Under the pieces are notes generated by a model. The model was not told the DNA's origin, did no database searches, and saw nothing but the letters and a program-made list of their open reading frames with translations. Shown in pieces: positions 33,271 through 42,825 of a stretch of 64,000 bases of DNA (position 1 is the stretch's first letter; the number at the start of each line of letters is the position of its first letter). This DNA is from DATHZQ01 sp965216945 (lineage in GTDB: Bacteria; Actinomycetota; Acidimicrobiia; Spongiisociales; UBA5794), in contig CBDCGU010000003.1 in NCBI GenBank assembly GCA_965216945.1, forward strand, positions 1,798,001-1,862,000, written 5' to 3'. A program made the position numbers and the translations under genes.

Positions 33271-35847
33271 TTAGGTGAAAGCCCTGCGTAGTTCCTGCAG
33301 CTCGGTCCAATCCTGTTCAAGATCTTCGACGGACGGTCGAACGCTCAGTTGTTCGAGCGGCTGTGAGTGACCTCCCATGTATCGACATGCTTTGTCGAAC
33401 AGAGGGTTGATTCTGTCGATAGCGTCGGTGAACAGGTCGGGCCTCAGGTTGTTGAGTCGGCCCATCATCACGTTTGGCCTGTAGCGCTCTGTGACTCCGC
33501 CTAGAAGCTCTTGCTCCACGAAGGTTTCTATCCAGCTTCGGAGGAGATCGTATCCCTTCTCAATCAAGGCATCCTTCGCTGTTGGTTCGGCCTTCTTGGC
33601 GGCCGTGATCACCTTGTAGATCCGTTTGCCGATTGTCCTCGGAGTGTCCCTCCTCGGGCCTTCTCCGCTAGCGATGATGCCCTTCGCGTCATCCCGGTCC
33701 CGCACTGCGTAGTAGGTGATCTCGTCCTTACGCTTCTCAAACAGTGCCAGCAGCTCGGTTGTGAACCAGATGTTGTGAGTGAACACAACCGCCTGATGTG
33801 TTTCGGCCAGAGCTGCGATCCGCCCAGCGACTTCTTTGAGCCTCCGGTAATCCAAGCTTGTCACGGGGTCGTCAAAGACGATGGGCGCGCGCGTGCCCCT
33901 CATGCGGCACTCCGCCAGGAAGTCGGCCAGGGCGAGCACCTTCTGCTCGCCCTCAGAGAGTATGTCGGATGGTCGGTAGGTGGTGGCCACTGTTTTCCGG
34001 CGTTCTGCTTTGCCGCTTCGACCTTGGAAGCGGAGTTCGACGCTAGGTGCTCGAAGTTCCGCGCATTCCTCCGTGAAGAGCTCCTTGAAGGTGCTATTCA
34101 CGAGGTCCTGGCTGGCTGTCTTGGCCACCTCGGTCAGCGACCTTCTCACTGTCGAAATCGTCTTCCCATACGTCTGGAAGCGCTGATACCGCTTTGCTTC
34201 GTCGACGTACTCGATGATGGCCGTGAGGTGGCGCGCAAGGTCGATGCGGGCCTCGAGTTCTGCAAGTTCGTCCTCGTTTGCTGCCAGCGTTGCAGTGCGG
34301 TCGTCCTTCTTTGCTCGCAGCTTGGCCTCCGACTCGACCGCTGCGTCAAGCTCGCTTGAGACAGTCTCAAGGAGCCTTGACGCGTCGGCTCGCAGGCGTT
34401 TCCCGCCCGCAGCCGATCCGCTGGCACACTTCTCAGCGACACTCTGCAACTGCCGGCAGACTCTGCGTGCTCGGTCGAGCCAGTCGGGCGGATTCCGCTG
34501 GTCACCAAGGAGCACGAGGAACTGACTAACCCCAGCCATATTCAGGCCGTCCAGAGACAAGGCCTGCTCACGAAGGTGACGTTCCGTCGAGGAAAGCTGC
34601 TGGGCCAGCGAGTCGTCCAGGAAGGACCGATAGCGCCCGATCAGATCCGAGGCCTCACTCGACAGGAGTTGATGACAGTAGATGCATCGATCGTCATCAC
34701 TTGGGTAGTCATCTAGGCCACGATGTACCAAGAACGCCTCAGCGGCTGCAATGAACTGCTGCCATTCGTCATCGGCAGGTCCCGTGGCATCGACCACATC
34801 GAACAGCTCTGTTCGAGCGCTTGCGTGTTCTTGACGAGCGGCACCATGTGCATCGCGAGCACGCTCATAGGCTGTGGCATCGAATTCAGAGGCTCGCGTG
34901 GCTGCATCAGCTAGCAGTCGCAGCAGTCGAACCCTTTCGGCGGTAGCGAAGATCTGATCATCGAGCGTCTGACCCTTCAGCGCCAGAACCTCTTCCTTGA
35001 GCTGCTCGGCCCTACTTTCCTGTTTCCGTGTCATGGCGGACTCTTTGGCAAGGGCATCGAGGTCGGTTGCTGGCCCGAGACTCTCGATCTGGGGGTAGAT
35101 CCGTGTACCACGCTTGAATAGGCGCACGAAGGGGTTCGGTTTCGGTCTCAGCCGCTCGGTCTCGTTCCTGAGCAGATCCTGGATTCCCTCGATTCCATCC
35201 GAGACGTGCTTGAAGAGTGCCAGATCTGCTGGCGTATACAGGTAGCCCAGTTCATCATCAAGGTGAACTGTCACGGAGAGCCAGTCAAAGACACTCAGTC
35301 GTGAGAACGGCGAGAGACCTTCTTCGTTTCGCCACGTCGTCTCACTCTCCTGACCGGCGAGGCTGTATCGGATTCGAGCACTTGGCGTCGGTTGCTGCCC
35401 TACGGCATGTGCGTTGGGCAAGATCGGTTCCGCTGTCCTGACCTTCGCAGCCCGCTTCAGAATCCGCGAGTAGCCTGTCTTGCCCGCCCCGTTCTCACCG
35501 AAGAGCAAAGTCAGATGCTCGTTGAAGGTGATCGCGTGCCCTCCCTCTAGGGCGTTTACCCCCTCGACCTGATCGATCGAAAGCATCAATAGGACGGAGT
35601 CGCCGTTCCCGTCGGCTTCATCGATCTCTAGCTTGGGGCTCGGGGAGAGGTCGTTCTCAGACAAGCCCTTTTCCGCCTTGTAGGCGTCATAGATCTCGGC
35701 AACAGCCGATTCAGAAAGCTGTTGGCCCGTCGCGAGCACCTCAGCGGCAATGAGCCGAGCCCAGCCATCGTGTTCGTTGGCCCAGTCAACGAGAAGCGCC
35801 CTAGGGCTACTCTGCGCCTCTCTAGACGGGACAGCAGAGGTCGTCAC
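33271..35847 (-). CDS. Zinc-hook AAA ATPase (RloC/Rad50-like), probable defence protein
   Basis: About 858 aa. An ABC-type head: Walker A FGENGAGKTGYSRIL in the first fifth, and the C-terminal SDILSEGEQKVLALADFLAE signature and PIVFDDPVTSLDYRR Walker B. Between them are two coiled-coil arms joined by a CIYCHQLL zinc hook. This is the plan of Rad50 and of RloC-type proteins. RloC adds a C-terminal anticodon nuclease; here the last ~200 residues (from YKVITAAKKAEPTAK) could be an effector, but I cannot confirm nuclease residues. The start is GTG 35847, after GGGGGAGG; an ATG at 35871 is also in frame. It stands first in the E2 island, on the same strand as the GmrSD gene. Confidence 0.8.
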   Translation of the reverse strand: MTTSAVPSREAQSSPRALLVDWANEHDGWARLIAAEVLATGQQLSESAVAEIYDAYKAEKGLSENDLSPSPKLEIDEADGNGDSVLLMLSIDQVEGVNALEGGHAITFNEHLTLLFGENGAGKTGYSRILKRAAKVRTAEPILPNAHAVGQQPTPSARIRYSLAGQESETTWRNEEGLSPFSRLSVFDWLSVTVHLDDELGYLYTPADLALFKHVSDGIEGIQDLLRNETERLRPKPNPFVRLFKRGTRIYPQIESLGPATDLDALAKESAMTRKQESRAEQLKEEVLALKGQTLDDQIFATAERVRLLRLLADAATRASEFDATAYERARDAHGAARQEHASARTELFDVVDATGPADDEWQQFIAAAEAFLVHRGLDDYPSDDDRCIYCHQLLSSEASDLIGRYRSFLDDSLAQQLSSTERHLREQALSLDGLNMAGVSQFLVLLGDQRNPPDWLDRARRVCRQLQSVAEKCASGSAAGGKRLRADASRLLETVSSELDAAVESEAKLRAKKDDRTATLAANEDELAELEARIDLARHLTAIIEYVDEAKRYQRFQTYGKTISTVRRSLTEVAKTASQDLVNSTFKELFTEECAELRAPSVELRFQGRSGKAERRKTVATTYRPSDILSEGEQKVLALADFLAECRMRGTRAPIVFDDPVTSLDYRRLKEVAGRIAALAETHQAVVFTHNIWFTTELLALFEKRKDEITYYAVRDRDDAKGIIASGEGPRRDTPRTIGKRIYKVITAAKKAEPTAKDALIEKGYDLLRSWIETFVEQELLGGVTERYRPNVMMGRLNNLRPDLFTDAIDRINPLFDKACRYMGGHSQPLEQLSVRPSVEDLEQDWTELQELRRAFT

Positions 35848-36077
35848 GATGTCCTCCCCCAGGCGTGGCATTCGCCACCGGATTCACAGCAATGCATGTC
35901 CATCATCGAGACGATTGTCTCACGAGTCGACCTCGTCGCGAAGAGCGAGTCGTTCATTGGGCGTAGCTGCCATCTGGGTGCGGGTAGGAGCGACCTTGGG
36001 CCGGACGCTGGATAGCTTGCCCTTACGAAATCGCAGCGCCTCCGCTCAGGCGAGTCGACCCGTCGGCGGGGTCAACA

Positions 36078-37769
36078 TCACAGAGGCCACACGCGCACCG
36101 CCAAGGCGGCGAGTCGCTTCTGTCGCTCCAGAATCTGTTCGGGCCCCCACTTGCCGTACCCCGAGAGCTCGCTGGTCAGTACAAGCTCCGAGGCCGCGTA
36201 GTACTGCTTCTTGTCGTCGAATCCCGAATTGGCCGCGGCAGCGTTATCTGTCGTGAGCATGAGAGCCATGTTGCCTATGCGAGCCGCATAGATGTTGATC
36301 TCGTCTGTTGTCACGGCCGTCCAATCCGGCCCGGGACTGAGTGGCATTATGTGCTCCAGATTCACCGAGCCCGGATCACGGTTGACGTTGAGTTCGTCCG
36401 TCAGCCCATCATCGTCACGAGCGAGTGCCTCCAGCGATCCGAGGTAGAACCTTGCTTGCGCGGCGTTGCGTATCGGCTTCACGGCAAACGCCGCCTCGAA
36501 GACAGCGTCTTTTGGCAGGATGTCTTCTAGTGCGACGCGAAGTCCGGCGACGTCGGAGATGGTGCCAGCCCGGATCGCTCTCGCAGCCTCTCCGTATGCT
36601 TCTTCCACAGTGCCAGAGCCCAGGCCACCGGCGATAGCCATTCTCACCGACCAACGAGTCACAGCGTCGAGCACTCCCGCAAACTCCTGGTCGTCGAGTT
36701 CCTCAGCCGCAGCGAGCAACAGCGGTCGGGGCGTCACGACACGCAGCAGCCGGATTGCATCGAATGACTCGCGAACGATAGGAGCCGCACCATGCCAGCG
36801 AGGGTGAGTCGACAGCAACAGCGACGCATAGACGTCTGATGCGCCAGAGAGTTCGCCCGCCAGCTCGTTCGCAGCGAGCGCTGTCGCCACCTCGCGTCTG
36901 ATCGTTCTGTACAGCTCTCGCGAGCGCACGTGCCCACGGCTGGAGATCCAATGATGCCTCAGGAACTCGGTGGTATCGATGGTGGCACTGATCGGTTCGA
37001 GTGTCCGCTGCATCTCTATCCACCGCCGCCGCACCGATTCGAGGTGGGTGCCGGCCTTGCCGAACAGGTGGTTCTTCAATAGGTCCGCTGTCGTGAGCCT
37101 GAGCCCTCGGTCGTTCAATGTCTCGAATATGAGGTACGCATTCTGATCCGTATCGACTGTCACGAGGATCACCTCAAGCGACGTCTCGATGAAGCTTGCG
37201 AGGCTCAACAGGCGTTCGCGCCAATCAGTCCCGTCCCCGGCTTCTGCCACAACCTGTGCCAGCAAGAAGTCGTAGGCAGCCCGCAGGAGGCCATGCGATT
37301 CCTTTGTCTGCGCGGGCTCTGGCAGTGGACCGCCATTGGCCGCAGCGGAGACGAGATTCTGATAGAAAGGGTCGTCATCGTCTCCAAGGACGAGCTTCGG
37401 GATCTCATCCAGAGTGTCGAGATCTTCTTCGAATAGGAACCTGTCAGTGAGCTTCGGAGCACGATCCGCATCTCCACGCTCCCGGAAGACGGAAACGATT
37501 GCGGCGAGGAGGATTGACACCGTCGCGGATCGTTGCTGACCGTCAATGATCCACAGGCGTCCGACCGGGGGCTCGTTCTTGCTGAGGACCATCGGTCCAA
37601 CGAAGTACCCGTCAGGTTCCTCGCGCCGCGCCCTCTGGATGTCTTCCCAGAGCTGCTTGACCTCATCGTCCGTCCACGCGAACTCCCGTTGGTGTATTGG
37701 CACAGCAAGTCGCATTGATCGCAACACCTGTCCGAGGCCCACAGCCTCAGTTCGGATCTCAAGGGGCAT
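36078..37769 (-). CDS. GmrSD-like type IV restriction protein (DUF262-DUF1524 fusion)
   Basis: A 563-aa protein. The N-terminal DUF262 (GmrS-like) domain has VPIHQREFAWTDDEVKQLWE and WIIDGQQRSATV (the DGQQR nucleotide motif), then FETLNDRGLRLTTADLLKN. The C-terminal DUF1524 HNH-like nuclease (GmrD-like) has VNLEHIMPLSPGPDW, the His-Me motif, and IGNMALM. GmrSD-type enzymes use NTP to cut glucosylated or otherwise modified phage DNA. Here both parts are in one chain, as in BrxU/SspE-like relatives. GGAG precedes the ATG. Confidence 0.9.
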   Translation of the reverse strand: MPLEIRTEAVGLGQVLRSMRLAVPIHQREFAWTDDEVKQLWEDIQRARREEPDGYFVGPMVLSKNEPPVGRLWIIDGQQRSATVSILLAAIVSVFRERGDADRAPKLTDRFLFEEDLDTLDEIPKLVLGDDDDPFYQNLVSAAANGGPLPEPAQTKESHGLLRAAYDFLLAQVVAEAGDGTDWRERLLSLASFIETSLEVILVTVDTDQNAYLIFETLNDRGLRLTTADLLKNHLFGKAGTHLESVRRRWIEMQRTLEPISATIDTTEFLRHHWISSRGHVRSRELYRTIRREVATALAANELAGELSGASDVYASLLLSTHPRWHGAAPIVRESFDAIRLLRVVTPRPLLLAAAEELDDQEFAGVLDAVTRWSVRMAIAGGLGSGTVEEAYGEAARAIRAGTISDVAGLRVALEDILPKDAVFEAAFAVKPIRNAAQARFYLGSLEALARDDDGLTDELNVNRDPGSVNLEHIMPLSPGPDWTAVTTDEINIYAARIGNMALMLTTDNAAAANSGFDDKKQYYAASELVLTSELSGYGKWGPEQILERQKRLAALAVRVWPL

Positions 37770-37886
37770 ACGATCTCATCTCCATCCACCAATCGCCGTG
37801 GCGAGCGAGCCCTCTGCTGCAGATACCATCGTATTCATAGAGTGGACGCCCGTCACGCAATGACCTGCGTCCACTCCATGAAGCCG

Positions 37887-38147
37887 TTAGCAATCGGGGA
37901 GGTCGTCGAGATTGTTCTTCGATGTCCTGTCCCGATCAGTCCTCAGGTACTCTCCATTCGGACCGTTGACAACGCGGATCTCCGTCCGGCCCTCTGGCCA
38001 CGGCACGTAGTAGGTGTGAGCGCCGGACTTGATGTCCCGAATCACATCCGCCTTGCGACGGGGTGACCACAACGCTCCATCTCGGCACAAGGCCAGGATG
38101 TCTCCATCACTGTCCTTGTTGGTCTTGTACACGGCTCGATCTGACAT
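37887..38147 (-). CDS. DUF3892-family small protein
   Basis: 86 aa from ATG 38147, which has AAAGGGGG upstream (a longer frame to 38186 has no ribosome site). Reads SDRAVYKTNKDSDGDILALC then DIKSGAHTYYVPW, IRVVNG and YLRTDRDRTSKNNLDDLPDC, the usual DUF3892 pattern ending in NNLxxLPxC. Function unknown; often coded near restriction or mobile genes. It is upstream of, and co-oriented with, the GmrSD gene. Confidence 0.8.
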   Translation of the reverse strand: MSDRAVYKTNKDSDGDILALCRDGALWSPRRKADVIRDIKSGAHTYYVPWPEGRTEIRVVNGPNGEYLRTDRDRTSKNNLDDLPDC

Positions 38148-38441
38148 TTGACCGAACCCCCTTTCTCTGTGAGCCGCTGAACGCATCTCAGAGGGTCGGT
38201 CCGCTGAGCACTCCGAGCCGGCCGTTGGTAGGCTGGCGAGCCTTCAAGCAGATGGAGAGGTCAGCGACCGATCCCTCTGGAGCGAGCCCTGGCGACTGTC
38301 GGGGCTCGCTCGCTATGAGAGCGTACTGTCCCCGAGCGACACCTTCAGGTATTCAAAGCGCGAGCAGATCCGAGGCGTTTGTGTGGCACGGAGCAAGCAG
38401 AATGCGAGCCGCGCGCGAGCTGTCCGCAAGGCGCGCGCGGA
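38148..38441. terminator. Intergenic stretch with a strong hairpin
   Basis: No gene seen. GAGCGAGCCC (38280-38289) and GGGCTCGCTC (38302-38311) are perfect arms around 12 bases, a possible terminator or RNA structure between divergent genes. The rest presumably holds the DUF3892 promoter. Confidence 0.45.
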
Positions 38442-38477
38442 TTGACATCACGCTGCTGTAATTACTAGTGTGTAATT
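38442..38477 (+). promoter_or_regulatory. Promoter and operator of the RHH/restriction-modification genes
   Basis: TTGACA at 38442-38447 is a perfect -35. Downstream, AATTAC (38460-38465) and GTAATT (38472-38477) form an inverted repeat overlapping the expected -10 and the start region of the RHH gene at 38480. Likely the site of autoregulation by that protein. Confidence 0.6.
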
Positions 38478-38479
38478 CG

Positions 38480-38659
38480 ATGCCTCAGAAGCACCGATTG
38501 ACAACGGCTGTACGCCTGCCACAGGATCTGCACCACCGACTGCGGGAGGCTGCCGATGAGCGCGACCTGTCGATCAACTACCTCGTCGTCAAGGCGATCG
38601 AGGAGTTCCTCGACAATCTGATCCCGGTCGAGGAGCTTCGACTGACCCGGTCGCACTAG
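38480..38659 (+). CDS. Ribbon-helix-helix (CopG/Arc-type) regulator
   Basis: A 59-aa protein: MPQKHRLTTAVRLPQDLHHR with the beta-strand TTAVRLP, then helices LREAADERDLSINYLVVKAI. Such proteins bind palindromic operators as dimers, and one overlaps its own promoter. It precedes the methyltransferase and nuclease genes by ~100 bp and may act as their controller, in the place usually taken by a C protein or as an antitoxin-like regulator. Confidence 0.8.
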   Translation: MPQKHRLTTAVRLPQDLHHRLREAADERDLSINYLVVKAIEEFLDNLIPVEELRLTRSH

Positions 38660-38756
38660 CCAGACGGACAACACACCGGAGGTGAGGAGTGGTTGCCATC
38701 AGCCAGTCTTTGTTCTCAGCAAGGGCGTGGGTCCGCGTCTTCGAGCGTGCGTACCA

Positions 38757-39692
38757 ATGACTGAGCTTCGGTTGTCGGAGGTATCCCGGCCAGCGGTCCC
38801 GACAGACCCTGGCGCTGCTCTGCAGAACCTGCTGACGGCCGGCGTCGTCTGGGGTGACGCCGCCGAGTGGCTTCCCGCTTTGCCCGAGGCGTCGATCGAT
38901 CTGTTCTTCACCTCGCCGCCGTACGCAGACGCTCGCTCATACTCCAAGATTCATCCTGACCGATATGTCGAGTGGTTCCTGCCGTTCGCTCGTTCGATGT
39001 TTCTGGCGACACGGGACTCTGGGTCGTTCGTGTTGAACATCAAGAACCGCGTCGCCCGTTCAGGCGCCCTGAAGGGTCAGCGACATCCCTATGTCTACGA
39101 GTTGGTACTTGCACTCCAGCACATGGGCTGGCGATGGCTGGAGACGTACATCTGGGCAAAGCCCAACGCGATTCCCGGTCGATTCGGTCCGCGCACGAAA
39201 GACAGCTTCGAGTACGTCTACCACTTCGCAAGAGGCAAGAAGCCGTACGTTGACCTTGACGCGATTCGAGTTCCCTACAAGGCGGACTCTGCAGAGATCG
39301 AACGCCGCAGCAGAGACAAGAACGGCCGCCGCAACACCGACGCCGGCTTCGGTCGTGACCGAACGAAGACCTACAACAAGGGTGGAGCCGATCCGGGCAA
39401 TGTCATTGCTGTGAGCCAGACGTACAACCAGTTCCAAGGCCCCGCTGGCCAGCACACCGCGGTCATGCCAGAGGGTCTTGCCGAGTTCTTCGTCAAGTTC
39501 GCGTCACCTCCCGACGGCGTCGTGGTCGACCCCTTCGCTGGTTCAGGCACCACGGTCGTAGCTGCCCAACGTCACGGTCGCAACGGTGGGGGCATCGAAC
39601 TCCACGAGGACTATGTTGAGGTTGCTGCTAACCGCATTGCGGGCGAGACCTCCGTCCGCGACGAAGGCGGTCAGTTGCGTGTCGCTCTCTGA
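38757..39692 (+). CDS. Type II DNA methyltransferase (amino-methylating, beta-like order)
   Basis: 311 aa from ATG 38757. The catalytic motif IV is LFFTSPPYADARSYSK near the start, and the SAM-binding motif I is VVVDPFAGSGTTVVAAQRHG near the end, so the order is IV then I. N4-cytosine or N6-adenine methylation is expected (S/TSPPY). An in-between variable region carries WAKPNAIPGRFGPRTKDSFE. A GTG at 38682 would add 25 residues. It pairs with the nuclease gene that overlaps its 3' end. The recognition site cannot be read. Confidence 0.88.
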   Translation: MTELRLSEVSRPAVPTDPGAALQNLLTAGVVWGDAAEWLPALPEASIDLFFTSPPYADARSYSKIHPDRYVEWFLPFARSMFLATRDSGSFVLNIKNRVARSGALKGQRHPYVYELVLALQHMGWRWLETYIWAKPNAIPGRFGPRTKDSFEYVYHFARGKKPYVDLDAIRVPYKADSAEIERRSRDKNGRRNTDAGFGRDRTKTYNKGGADPGNVIAVSQTYNQFQGPAGQHTAVMPEGLAEFFVKFASPPDGVVVDPFAGSGTTVVAAQRHGRNGGGIELHEDYVEVAANRIAGETSVRDEGGQLRVAL

Positions 39693-40791
39693 TTCTGAGA
39701 TCCGCATACTGAGTATGGCGGGTAGCAATCCTGATGCTGTTCAACGCCAGCAGGCGGTAGGCATCCTCCTGTCGAAGAGGGGGCCCGACGCGCAGAAGGC
39801 CCGTGAGCTGTTGGCCGCGAGCTACGTTGAACAGACTCAACCTTCGTTTCACTTGATTCCTGGCGGCGACGCGATGGCCGATGAGGTCGGCTTCGCTCGC
39901 TCGTGTGATCTGCTTGCACGGGACACAGACAGATTCACTCTGGTCTCTCAAGCCACGCTCTCCACAGCTCTCAGTAGCGAACCCGCCGCCCTGGCTCCGC
40001 TGCGCATGATCCTCGGCTTGACGCACAACGAACTCGCTGTCGCGACCAGACTCGTCGACCCTCAGTCGACGATCTCGGGAAACGCCCTCAAGAACTTCGA
40101 GCGGCGACCACCGCCCGCAGAAACCTCTCAGACCAGGCTGGCGATGATCGCTCTTGTCGCGAGAACAGCGATGGCGGTCATGGACCGGGAGGTCCTCCAA
40201 GTGCCGGAAACCGCCACGCCTCACTTCCACTCCAAACTCGACAAGCGCGACACGACCGACGGATGGGACTCGGTCGCAGGAGACGCAGGCGGGGTTCCAT
40301 ACAGCGCGCTGCTGTATCAGCGGTACGTTGGTGGCGTATGGCGGCAAGTGCAGGATGCGTATTCCGAAGTGAAGGGTGATGCCCTGCTTGAGGTGCCCTT
40401 GCAGGAGCTCCTGACTCGGAACGGGATACCGCATCACCACACGAAACGAGGAGCTGCCGGAGCCCGAGAGACCGCTGAGAAGTACGGGCTGTCGCCCGGC
40501 GCCGACTTCGTCATTCCAGACAAGTCCCCAACGCTGGTGATCGAGTCGAAGGTTGGTGAGGACGGTGGAACGGTTCGAGACAAGGCGGCGAGAGTGAAGT
40601 CAATGAGCGAGTCAGCGACTCGCCTCGGCCTGAAGCCATGCGCGATCGTCGACGGAAAGGGCTGGTCGGAACGAGCCAACGCATTGGTCGACGTTGTCAT
40701 AGCCACACAGGGTCGGACCTATACGCTCGCAACACTTGAACAGGTGTTGGAACTGCCAGAAGTAAGGTCGCTTCGCAGAACGGCCGAGTGA
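39679..40791 (+). CDS. Type II restriction endonuclease (PD-(D/E)xK)
   Basis: About 370 aa from GTG 39679, overlapping the methyltransferase end by 14 bp; ATG 39715 is an alternative. The C-terminal part has a nuclease core: GADFVIPDKSPTLVIESKVG, with Asp and then E-S-K spaced as in PD-(D/E)xK enzymes. A helical XRE-like segment lies earlier (LGLTHNELAVATRLVDPQST). It resembles restriction enzymes of the XamI-like group. Cuts unmodified DNA at the site protected by the adjacent methyltransferase. Confidence 0.8.
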   Translation: MSLSDSEIRILSMAGSNPDAVQRQQAVGILLSKRGPDAQKARELLAASYVEQTQPSFHLIPGGDAMADEVGFARSCDLLARDTDRFTLVSQATLSTALSSEPAALAPLRMILGLTHNELAVATRLVDPQSTISGNALKNFERRPPPAETSQTRLAMIALVARTAMAVMDREVLQVPETATPHFHSKLDKRDTTDGWDSVAGDAGGVPYSALLYQRYVGGVWRQVQDAYSEVKGDALLEVPLQELLTRNGIPHHHTKRGAAGARETAEKYGLSPGADFVIPDKSPTLVIESKVGEDGGTVRDKAARVKSMSESATRLGLKPCAIVDGKGWSERANALVDVVIATQGRTYTLATLEQVLELPEVRSLRRTAE

Positions 40792-41252
40792 TCTGGCCGA
40801 TGCCCATCGCTCTACTGGCCCTCGGTTTCGATCGCACGCCAGATCACCTCGACCACTTCAAGCTTGAGCGCGCATCATGTACCTCCACCGGATCATTGCT
40901 GTTGCGTGTACTCGGGATCATCCCGACGCAACGCAACAACCGGTGGCAATCACCTGCCCGGCGCGGTCCCTAGTCGCCGTCGATGAGGTCGACAACGAGA
41001 CAGAGCCGGCGATAGATCGTGCGCCGCTCTTGTTCCGGGAGGTCTATCTTGCGAAGTCGATGTCTCCGACTTCAGACACAACCCTCGCGGACAGCTCGGA
41101 ACTCGAACCTCCACGCTCCATCGGGATGGCGTGGCGAAGTTGCGGTCGAAATGGGTCCATCTTGACCGGTGAGGCACTCTGTATCCGCGGCTGTCCCGTC
41201 TGTAGCAAGGGACTCCCGTACACAATGCTGCGAGATCAGGACGACGTGCCAC
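40792..41252. other. Unassigned 460-bp interval
   Basis: Open frames exist on both strands (40877-41278 plus, 40950-41252 minus), but neither has a ribosome site or protein-like composition. The interval lies between convergent genes. I see no repeat or strong hairpin. Confidence 0.4.
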
Positions 41253-41957
41253 CTACAGTGGCGCGGCGGCCTCTGTGAGTTCAACTCGCCCAGTGGGTGC
41301 AATACTTGGGATATCGTATTCGGTGGCCAAGAGCACAACACGGGACAGCGTGGCCGATGCATCAGCCAGGCTTCTCACGACCTCCTGGATCTCGTCGGTC
41401 GAGAACGACCAGTCGCTCGGTGTGTGCACTGTGATGCACCCAAACGGTGGTAGTCGGCTGCCCGGGTTCCGCAGCGGGTAGAAGACTGCTGAGCCGTATT
41501 TTGTGCGTAGTCGATGGAAGTCCTTCCGCGTCTTGCCAAGGAGCATATATCGCGGGAGTCGCCGGAATTCGCGCAAAGGAAGGTTCTCAATGCCCGCATC
41601 CCAATCCTCGTTGTGAATGAGTGACGCGAACTGCCTCCCAGAAAACAGGCAATAGCTCAATGTGCCCTTGCCGATCGGCCAAATGCCTGATTCGCCCTGC
41701 TCGGCACCTTGTAGGAATCCGACCTCAACCAAGCGGGGCCATCGTATGGAGATGGCCAGGAACTCGAGCCATGCTTTCGTTCGGGCGTCGTCGAGTACGT
41801 AGCTTCTGTAGTAGCGCTCAGGAAGAAGCCAGGTTTTCACGCCGATTGCGCCGATGCGTTCTGGTTCAAGTTGGAGCTTGTCTTCCAGGCGGTCACGTAT
41901 TTCTGTGAGGTACTGCATTAGTTGGTCCCGGCAGCGTTGCCGTCGCTGTTGCCTCAT
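41253..41957 (-). CDS. GAF-like sensor domain protein
   Basis: A 234-aa protein. The end resembles a GAF domain: PPFGCITVHTPSDWSFSTDE followed by VRSLADASATLSRVVLL, and YGSAVFYPLRNPGS before it. The first half is a helical region with many aromatic residues. No output domain is seen. It overlaps the membrane-protein gene by 4 bp (ATGA) and is the last gene of a three-gene operon. A ligand-sensing role is inferred from the fold only. Confidence 0.55.
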   Translation of the reverse strand: MRQQRRQRCRDQLMQYLTEIRDRLEDKLQLEPERIGAIGVKTWLLPERYYRSYVLDDARTKAWLEFLAISIRWPRLVEVGFLQGAEQGESGIWPIGKGTLSYCLFSGRQFASLIHNEDWDAGIENLPLREFRRLPRYMLLGKTRKDFHRLRTKYGSAVFYPLRNPGSRLPPFGCITVHTPSDWSFSTDEIQEVVRSLADASATLSRVVLLATEYDIPSIAPTGRVELTEAAAPL

Positions 41958-42805
41958 GCGGGCTCGCAGTCGTGATCGAGATCCGTGCCACTCTCGGACA
42001 AGCGCCTCGTCAATGACAGGTTCACTGACGCGATCCGTAAGACAGACTGCGACAATGGGTCGTACAGCACGGCGACACCGTCATGTGCGCCCAGGGAAAT
42101 CACGCATTCGTAATGTGTGGTCTCCGTAGCGTTCTGCACGACTGCGTCGACGTACAGGGCCCGGAAGAGCAGGAGGTCGATTTCGTGGCCATCTGAGATC
42201 TGCTGTCCGACCACCGTGCCCGCTCCTGCAGCGAGCAATACCAGAGTGACAACCCAGATCGATGATGCGGCTACGAGCTGACGCGAATCAACACCCGAAA
42301 GCCCCGGACCGGCCTGGTCGGTGAGTGTGAAGCCAGAACCCATGAGAAGCAGCGCGCCCTCAAACCAAACAATAACCAGCACAGCGGCGCTGGCAGCACC
42401 GATGAATACGCTGCGAACCCATAGGTCCGACGGCCACGGGACGAACACCCACATGAGCACACCCACCAAGCCCGCGAGAAGCAATCTGCCGATCAGAAAG
42501 AGCAATCGAAAGGCACTTAGATCGCCGCTCAAGCCGCGCACGCGCCAGGTGTCTAGCCGGGTCACTAGCAGGGCAAGTCCGAGCGCCACCACAAGTCCGG
42601 CGACGAGGACCGACGTGCGCACAAGCAAGTAGTCGAAATCGACACCGACGTCCTCCGCATTGACATGCAACGCGGAGTAGGCCATCGTGGCGAACGTCCA
42701 GCCAAGCGCGTACAGCATGGCCGCCGAGACGGAGATCATAGGTATAAGCCACCGAAGGTCTTTCGGCCGCGCGGCGGCGTGCTGATGTGGTTGTTCGGGG
42801 TCCAT
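41954..42805 (-). CDS. Multi-pass membrane protein
   Basis: A 283-aa protein with about five membrane helices: WLIPMISVSAAMLYALGWTF, VLVAGLVVALGLALLVTRL, FLIGRLLLAGLVGVLMWVFV, VFIGAASAAVLVIVWFEGAL and WVVTLVLLAAGAGTVVG. A ~90-residue soluble C-terminal domain follows. No known family. It is the middle gene of the operon with a small protein upstream and the GAF-like protein downstream; in a defence island, a membrane effector controlled by the sensor is a possible reading. Confidence 0.7.
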   Translation of the reverse strand: MDPEQPHQHAAARPKDLRWLIPMISVSAAMLYALGWTFATMAYSALHVNAEDVGVDFDYLLVRTSVLVAGLVVALGLALLVTRLDTWRVRGLSGDLSAFRLLFLIGRLLLAGLVGVLMWVFVPWPSDLWVRSVFIGAASAAVLVIVWFEGALLLMGSGFTLTDQAGPGLSGVDSRQLVAASSIWVVTLVLLAAGAGTVVGQQISDGHEIDLLLFRALYVDAVVQNATETTHYECVISLGAHDGVAVLYDPLSQSVLRIASVNLSLTRRLSESGTDLDHDCEPA

Positions 42806-42825
42806 TCTTGTGCTGGTCGTAGGGT

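Noticed and set aside
40877..41278. 133-aa plus-strand frame after the restriction enzyme gene
   Set aside because: It runs into the GAF-like gene on the other strand, with no ribosome site and mixed composition.
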